Positions 59,241 to 64,000 of a DNA stretch of 64,000 bases are shown here, in pieces. Source of the stretch: Apophysomyces variabilis (lineage: Eukaryota > Mucoromycota > Mucoromycetes > Mucorales > Mucoraceae); the NCBI GenBank assembly GCA_002749535.1, contig MZZL01000389.1, positions 322,461 through 386,460 of the forward strand, written 5' to 3'. The translations under genes were made by a program, and so were the position numbers. Numbering within the stretch: position 1 is the stretch's first letter; every line of letters begins with the position of its first letter. A model generated the notes under the pieces. The model was given only the letters and a program-made list of their open reading frames with translations, searched no databases and was not told the DNA's origin.

Positions 59241-61670
59241 CTACTGCGGTCGACGAAATTCTTCAGGGCGTCCAAGTCCACGCCACACCGAGTCAGCGAT
59301 GTGATACATCGATTTAGCCGAGTTGACATCTCTTTGCCACAGTATATGACAGTTTTTGCATACTGATATACCGTGGTGTGAAACACCGTCGGCTGTAATG
59401 ACCTTGGTCAAGTCTTTTCTCATGCATGCATGACAAACCTGGATATATCGCTCCATAAAGCCGAACATAACATAAGATGCACTAACCATGTGAAGTATTA
59501 AATTCATCTATAGTCACAGCGATCAGGTCACCACGACGCTCTCTTCTTTTAAGTGTCTTCCATAACTTGTTGACCACCGCTGCTCTTTTTCCCTTCCTTG
59601 AAGCGTGCCCTTTTGCTCCGAACATTCCCGCTCCGAACACAATCAATGGTATTTTTCCCGTCGTTCGAAAAGGACATGGATGCCACTTTCGTGTCTGTGG
59701 ATGTGGTTTGTTCACAGTCGATCTCAAAGTAGATTCTCTTGGACTGAAATAAGAAACTTTCGTTAATGTTTACGCTTGTATCCATATGCCACCACTCACC
59801 TGGAACGCCACTGCAACTTCTTTTGTTCTTTGCGCTTATATCTTCGCTTTCTTCTTTTCTTCCGATTACGCCTCGTGTTCGCTCGCCGTCTTTTAGAATA
59901 TTTTTTTACCTCCATTTACAAGTATGTTTACGAGTTCCTCTGGAGCTCGCTGTGTGCCCTGGTAGTTCCTGAACCGTATTTTTGCCATGCAAGGTCCATA
60001 AAACCTTGCTAGCGAGGGAAATTTCTTAAGAAAGCATGCAACGAATTCATGGTGGCGTTGGGATAATGCGGTTTTGCATGTAATCATATTTGTTTCTATT
60101 GTCGTAATACCATGCGTGTCTTTGTCTTTCTGCAATGTTTTTGCTCTCCTTTCTGACCCGGTCATCGCATAATATTCCTTGTTGGAAACCCGTCGTACTT
60201 GATGCGACTTGGAACCACTTCCATCCACAGCAATAAATACTTGGTTATGGCCAGGATCAACGGCCCATGGCTCGAAATATCGGTTCACCTCATCGAGGCT
60301 GAAATCTTCCAATTCAAGTTCGGTATCTAGTGTACCTTCCCTCGCCCTTCTTGCAAAGAGTAAATTGACTGCAAATCCGTCCGTGAGGATTCGACAAGCA
60401 AAGCGATGATTAACATTCTGCGTAAAGTCGTCTAAACTAGGAACATATAATAAAATGATAGCATTTAGCATAGTGGGGTTAAATTCGATAGAATATGTAC
60501 CTGTTAAATCCAAACGGGATAAGTCAAGCACTTGGAAAAACACTGTGCAATACTCGCTTGGTTGCTGTGGTCTCCTTAAGGAGGCTAAACTGACCATCAG
60601 TTCGGCGTTAATGGACACAAATCGCCATGGAGCACTTGGCTTCGGAGAAATAGAAAAGAGTTGAGGTAGTGATGTGTCATCAGACCGGTTTTCCGTCATG
60701 ACCCTTTGATGCTCTTCTTCGTAGTAGGAAAGAATGTACTTTAGTACTGGCAAATAGGAACCGGGGGAAGCAGAAATAGTCTCTTAGGAGGCAGGTTTTG
60801 GTACGAGGGCTTCTAGGTCATCGCATAAACCATCAGTAAGAGCTACCAAAGGCAAAGTTGGCTCTATCCCATCCGGCCATTCAGGAGTACCGCCACCAAT
60901 ACGTTCAAATATGTATTTTGAAGCCATATCCATAGCTTCCTTTTTGCTAAGTGTCTACGAATAATTGATGAGCAAAAGTCTGTTTGTACAGAAATTGTAC
61001 ATACTGGGAACCACGAAGTAAGCCTGTACTGGACAAATGAACAAATCCTTGACTCCAAGTTCTCGACAATATTGTTGCTGTACGATGTCGCAAGTAAAAC
61101 ACAAGCCTCTGTTAACACGTCTGAAGCACGTAGTGTTGTTCTTGGAGGATTAAGCAAAACAGGATGTATGTGAGTGAATGCCTGCCAAGACTTTTCGAGA
61201 TCTATACGCATATTATCGTTCTTTGCCGTTATTGATCGACCAAGTACTAGCTGCATGATCAAATAAAGGAAATTCTGGGTAAAACAAATTGCTGGTATGA
61301 CGTCGTGGTCAATGATATGTTGATTGACGAATAGCTGTGTTTTTGTCACTACCAGTCTCAAGTATCACGACAGCTCTTCAATCTTAGTTCGAGCTTGGTC
61401 GCGATACTCCTCACGAACAACTGCATCAAACGCAATTTTACGAGTGTAAAATTCGGGGTTTTTCCCCAGAGCTGCTTCCAAAAGCTCGTTGGTAGACTGT
61501 TTGTGCGCGGTACAGCTCTTTACTCTCGTGTTTCAGTGTTCAGTTGAACCGCATCCTGGACAAGGACGGGGAGTAGATGGTGTCTTTGCAGCGGTTTGCT
61601 GCTTGCGCTGTCGGCCACGTTCTCGCGAGAAATCGGAGGTAGTACGATGACATTCTTGGTTAATAATAGG
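59241..61670 (-). pseudogene. Fanzor (eukaryotic TnpB-like RNA-guided nuclease), decayed
   Basis: Reads 5' to 3' on the minus strand: zinc-knuckle-like CPGCGSTEH, then ELLEAALGKNPEFYTRKIAF, TKTQLFVNQHIID, ACVLLATSYSNNIVENLESR, and after a 50-bp intron (60955-61004) KKEAMDMASKYIFERIGGGT. RuvC-I is WAVDPGHNQVFIAVDG (Asp codon 60258-60256), followed by VRRVSNKEYYAMTG and FYGPCMAKIRFRNYQGTQRA. RuvC-II is LIAVTIDEFNTS (Glu codon 59505-59503). The zinc finger is CHAC...CKNC, and RuvC-III is HILWQRDVNSAKSM (Asp codon 59330-59328), ending GLGRPEEFRRPQ. All three acidic residues and four Cys are present. Breaks: in-frame TGA at 61533-61535 and 61366-61368, TAA at 60784-60786, and a one-base shift at an A7 run near 59907. 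The splice at the RuvC-II/zinc-finger join is off by one base. The motifs resemble Fanzor1-type proteins of Mucorales. Confidence 0.88.
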
Positions 61671-61721
61671 CTAAAAGATCCGATTTTCCCTCAGTGAATT
61701 ATAGCAAGGCTAACATCATAA

Positions 61722-62696
61722 AGATGGCCAAATTATTGTTCGGGGGCCAATGACCCAGGAAACGTTGATTTATACACTTATGCTTTTTTCACAAACCAAC
61801 AAATTTATGAAAGGCTCGAAAAGGTCTTTCCAGATCTTCCGAAGCACTATTCACAAAAGCAGGTTTCAACTTGGCTGACTGCGGAGCACCTTCATTTCGG
61901 TAGTCAGAAGACCCAACGGATCAACAATTTAGCTCAAAGAGGTCGGTGGTTGTGGCTCTGCACTGCGAAGACGACAGGTAAAAGCACAGCAAAGGTATCA
62001 GCATGAGAGCTAATCTTTAATTCTATTCCCTTGTAGGGGCACTGCAAGAAACGGATGGTTTATTTCCATTCCATTGCAGCAGTGCCATAGGTGACTGGAT
62101 GAACGTAGGATACGTACGCAAATCGCGTACGAGTGAGTCTGAAGAAAATAGGATCCGCCTTTTGCAAGCAATGATGACAAGGCTAGTCAATCGGTGTTTG
62201 TGCACCAGGTTGTTTGCGTCTCCTTGCTCTTCATCAACTGAACGATTGCTAGAGCGAGATTGCCCCAAACCTGACATATTGGCAAAATTGAATGGCTGTG
62301 ATGGTGACACTCAAGGTATGCAGCGAAATATCGTCTCTTCTGCATCTGATCACTTTCACAGACTTGTTTGCCTTCTTATCTACGTGCACAAAAAAAGTTA
62401 GGCTTTGCATAATCGACTATGCAGGCTTATCGAATGACCCTGACGATGTGCAAAATTTTTTGAAGACGATGACCGGACAGAAGAAACGAGGACATCACAC
62501 ATACTAGTTATCGTCTCCTAGATTACATCGCAATATCAAGGAAGTTGCTATTGACCATGGTAACTCGATTGAGCTGCTGAATAGATACTCACTTCTACAC
62601 GGTGATAAGAAAATAACAAAGTTTAAAAGTCGTGTCGGATCAGTGAGGGGTTCAAAAGTTGGATCTCTATTAAAATGCACAGTTAATTGCTGGTGA
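61722..62696 (+). pseudogene. IS607 TnpA-like serine recombinase partner, decayed
   Basis: Exons 61722-61977, 62037-62315 and from 62362. The first carries LEKVFPDLPKHYSQKQVSTW and QRINNLAQRGRWLWLCTA, an HTH-like start. The second has DWMNVGYVRKSRTSESEENR, where Y-x-R-x-S followed by Glu-rich helix and LLQAMMTRL resembles the catalytic start of serine recombinases (YxRxS). The third has VRLCIIDYAGLSNDPDDVQN. HTH then YxRxS is the IS607 TnpA layout. A TAG at 62505-62507 interrupts the frame, which otherwise runs through EVAIDHGNSIELLNRYSLLH and KFKSRVGSVRG to TGA at 62694-62696. No ATG was found in frame at the 5' end. The typical Arg-rich second recombinase motif is not obvious, so the family assignment is tentative. 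Confidence 0.5.
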
Positions 62697-62722
62697 GGCA
62701 TTGTTGGCATGGCATGAAATGC

Positions 62723-62803
62723 TGATCTCTGTTGAAGCGATGCACATCTCTGTTGAAGTGATGCACATCTCTGTTGAATGATGCACATCTGTGTTCAAGT
62801 GCT
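62723..62803. repeat. Short minisatellite, about 20-bp unit
   Basis: Roughly four tandem copies of GATGCACATCTCTGTTGAAG with single-base changes, from a partial first unit (GATCTCTGTTGAAGC) to a diverged last unit. It lies just past the recombinase-like gene. Spacers between units are absent, so this is not a CRISPR array. Confidence 0.75.
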
Positions 62804-63137
62804 GTTAAGGTGAATGAGAAGGAGAGACAGGTCAACTACCAAGTAAACTGTGTGTTGTTGACGAGAGAGGTTTCAACGTGGATATCATATGGAACTATGT
62901 AAGGGCAAGAAAAAAAGAGCCAACAAAGGTCATTCTTACTGGTTGGCACGGTGTATGAGTTCTAATCCTGAATGCAATGTCTTCTGCAGATATCTGTTAC
63001 AGAAGAAAAAAGAGAAAAAAAAAATGCAAACGATGAAGAAAAGATCGAATCACATAGCGGCAGAAAAGCAGACGACCTCCTACAGACTACCAAACGAAAA
63101 GTTAAAGTGAACTCTACTTGTTTACCGCGAACTCTGC
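62804..63137. other. Unassigned junction DNA
   Basis: About 330 bp between the minisatellite and the IS630-like copy. Fragments such as IIWNYVRARKKEPTKVIL near 62880-62940 look transposon-derived, but no family was assigned. A purine-rich, Lys-coding run lies at 63005-63060. Confidence 0.35.
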
Positions 63138-64000
63138 TTACAGATTGTGCTCTTCGTTTTTACAACGTGGAAAGAACGTTACAGCGTGTCGAATCCACGC
63201 TTGGCAATCTGATCTGGTCACTTTGTTTACTGAATTACAGATCCGATCCGTAAGTCTGTCATCAGCTTTCAGTGCATTTCTCTTGATACCTGCTTTTACC
63301 TTTTACCAAAATTCTTCAATGGGATTTAGAAACGGGGAATATGGTGGTAAGTACAGACATTTATAACCTCTGCTCTCAATCAGATTGCGAACAGTTGTTG
63401 GTGTGTGTATTGGAGCATTGTTCATCACGATATAATGGCCTTTCATATCATGTTTATCCAGGACGTCCATTACATTTGATATATAAGACAGAAAGTGTTC
63501 TGTTCGCGTACCGATCCTACCATTGACTGTCTTCGCTTTCTTTTCATGAAGTTTTGTCTTTTTGGACACAGATGCAGCTTGAGGCTTTCTCAAAGATATA
63601 TCTATCACTCCAGCCTCAGATATGGCACCTAATATAGTAATCGTTACTCCCTTTCTAGTTGGTACAGTGCCTTTAGCTGGTGTTCCTCTCAAAGAACGAC
63701 CAAAATTTCTTTGAGTATGCAAGTTGAAACCAGCTTCATCGATAAAGACACAATTCTTAGTGAAATCCACGTCTTGCATCCTTTCCCACTCTTCAACTTT
63801 CTCCTTTCGCAAAGCTACCACTCGGTCAGAATTCCTTGATGCGGGAAGCTTTTCCAACTTTTTCATAGTTACATAGCATCTATTGACTAAATGTCTATGC
63901 AATGCTGATTCTGAGATAGTCAAGTCTTCAAATGCTTCACAAAGTCTTTTCTTTATATCAACCAGGATAGAAGTCGGATTTTTATCAAGGTAATCTACAA
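63138..64000 (-). pseudogene. IS630/Tc1-mariner-type transposase, inactive, partial
   Basis: Runs off the right edge. HTH-like upstream part (SESALHRHLVNRCYVTMKKL), then the first catalytic motif CVFIDEAGFNLHTQRN, the second motif HYIVMNNAPIHTP, and the third LPPYSPFLNPIEEFW. The second motif normally reads DNAxxH; here the catalytic Asp is Asn (codon 63422-63420, AAC), which should abolish cleavage. A TAA follows EFW at 63300-63302, beyond which the frame still reads VKAGIKRNALKADDRLTDRI to about 63138. Two independent lesions mark it as dead. No terminal inverted repeat was identified in the window. Confidence 0.85.

Larger units (their letters stand above)
59151..62696. mobile_element. Fanzor / IS607-like composite element (ends undefined)
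   Basis: A minus-strand Fanzor and a plus-strand recombinase-like gene transcribed away from each other, with about 50 bp between their outermost readable exons. IS607-family elements in bacteria pair a serine recombinase with TnpB, and eukaryotic Fanzors have been described inside elements with various transposases. Both genes here are interrupted, so the copy is probably immobile. I found no clear terminal motifs; the given limits are those of the readable features. Confidence 0.55.

Noticed and set aside
62723..62803. CRISPR-like array
   Set aside because: Direct 20-bp repeats without unique spacers, in a eukaryote; it is a minisatellite.

Overview
The window is eukaryotic and fungal, most likely an early-diverging mould (Mucoromycota, probably Mucorales). 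The evidence is many short GT-AG introns of about 50-90 bp, TRAPP-II Trs65, a chitin synthase fused to a myosin motor, GH47 mannosidase, Helitrons with hairpin 3' ends, and a Fanzor whose C-terminal motifs resemble copies known from Mucorales. I name no species. Coding spans given here include introns; splice sites were read by eye.

Layout. 1-3 kb: APC5 of the anaphase-promoting complex (minus, runs off the left edge). 3-9.7 kb: gene-poor, with a small Cys-rich protein, GA-rich simple sequence, and an exact 358-bp duplication around a single N that looks like an assembly artefact. 9.7-11.3 kb: two tandem small PPxY proteins. 11.8-16.4 kb: RRP12. 17.5-19.6 kb: anillin-like C2+PH protein. 19.9-20.7 kb: PRL/PTP4A phosphatase. 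20.7-21.4 kb: single-pass membrane protein with a PPxY tail. 21.7-23.4 kb: proteasome ATPase RPT4. 23.4-24.9 kb: dead MULE/FAR1-like transposase. 26.6-28.7 kb: GH47 mannosidase. 28.8-34.5 kb: myosin-motor chitin synthase. 35.3-36.8 kb: SLC25A46/Ugo1-like carrier. 37-39.7 kb: RSPRY1-like SPRY-RING protein. 40.2-41.8 kb: secreted subtilase. 42.6-43.1 kb: small orphan gene. 43.8-45 kb: short-chain dehydrogenase. 55.1-57.9 kb: Trs65.

The right third is a transposon nest. A 972-bp non-autonomous Helitron abuts a 5.3-kb RepHel Helitron, and a second non-autonomous copy lies inverted 1.8 kb downstream. At 59.2-62.7 kb is the most interesting locus: a Fanzor (eukaryotic TnpB-type RNA-guided nuclease) with all three RuvC acidic residues and a zinc finger. 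It is divergently paired with a protein laid out like an IS607 serine recombinase (HTH, then a YxRxS motif). Three small hairpins sit directly downstream of the Fanzor stop, where an omega RNA would be expected. Both genes carry nonsense codons compatible with C-to-T change, so this copy looks decayed. The window ends in a dead IS630/Tc1-type transposase.

The host genes are ordinary single-copy housekeeping genes (cell cycle, ribosome biogenesis, proteasome, secretion, wall synthesis) with no operon-like logic. Three separate genes, however, carry a PPxY motif, the usual docking site for NEDD4/Rsp5-type WW-domain ubiquitin ligases.
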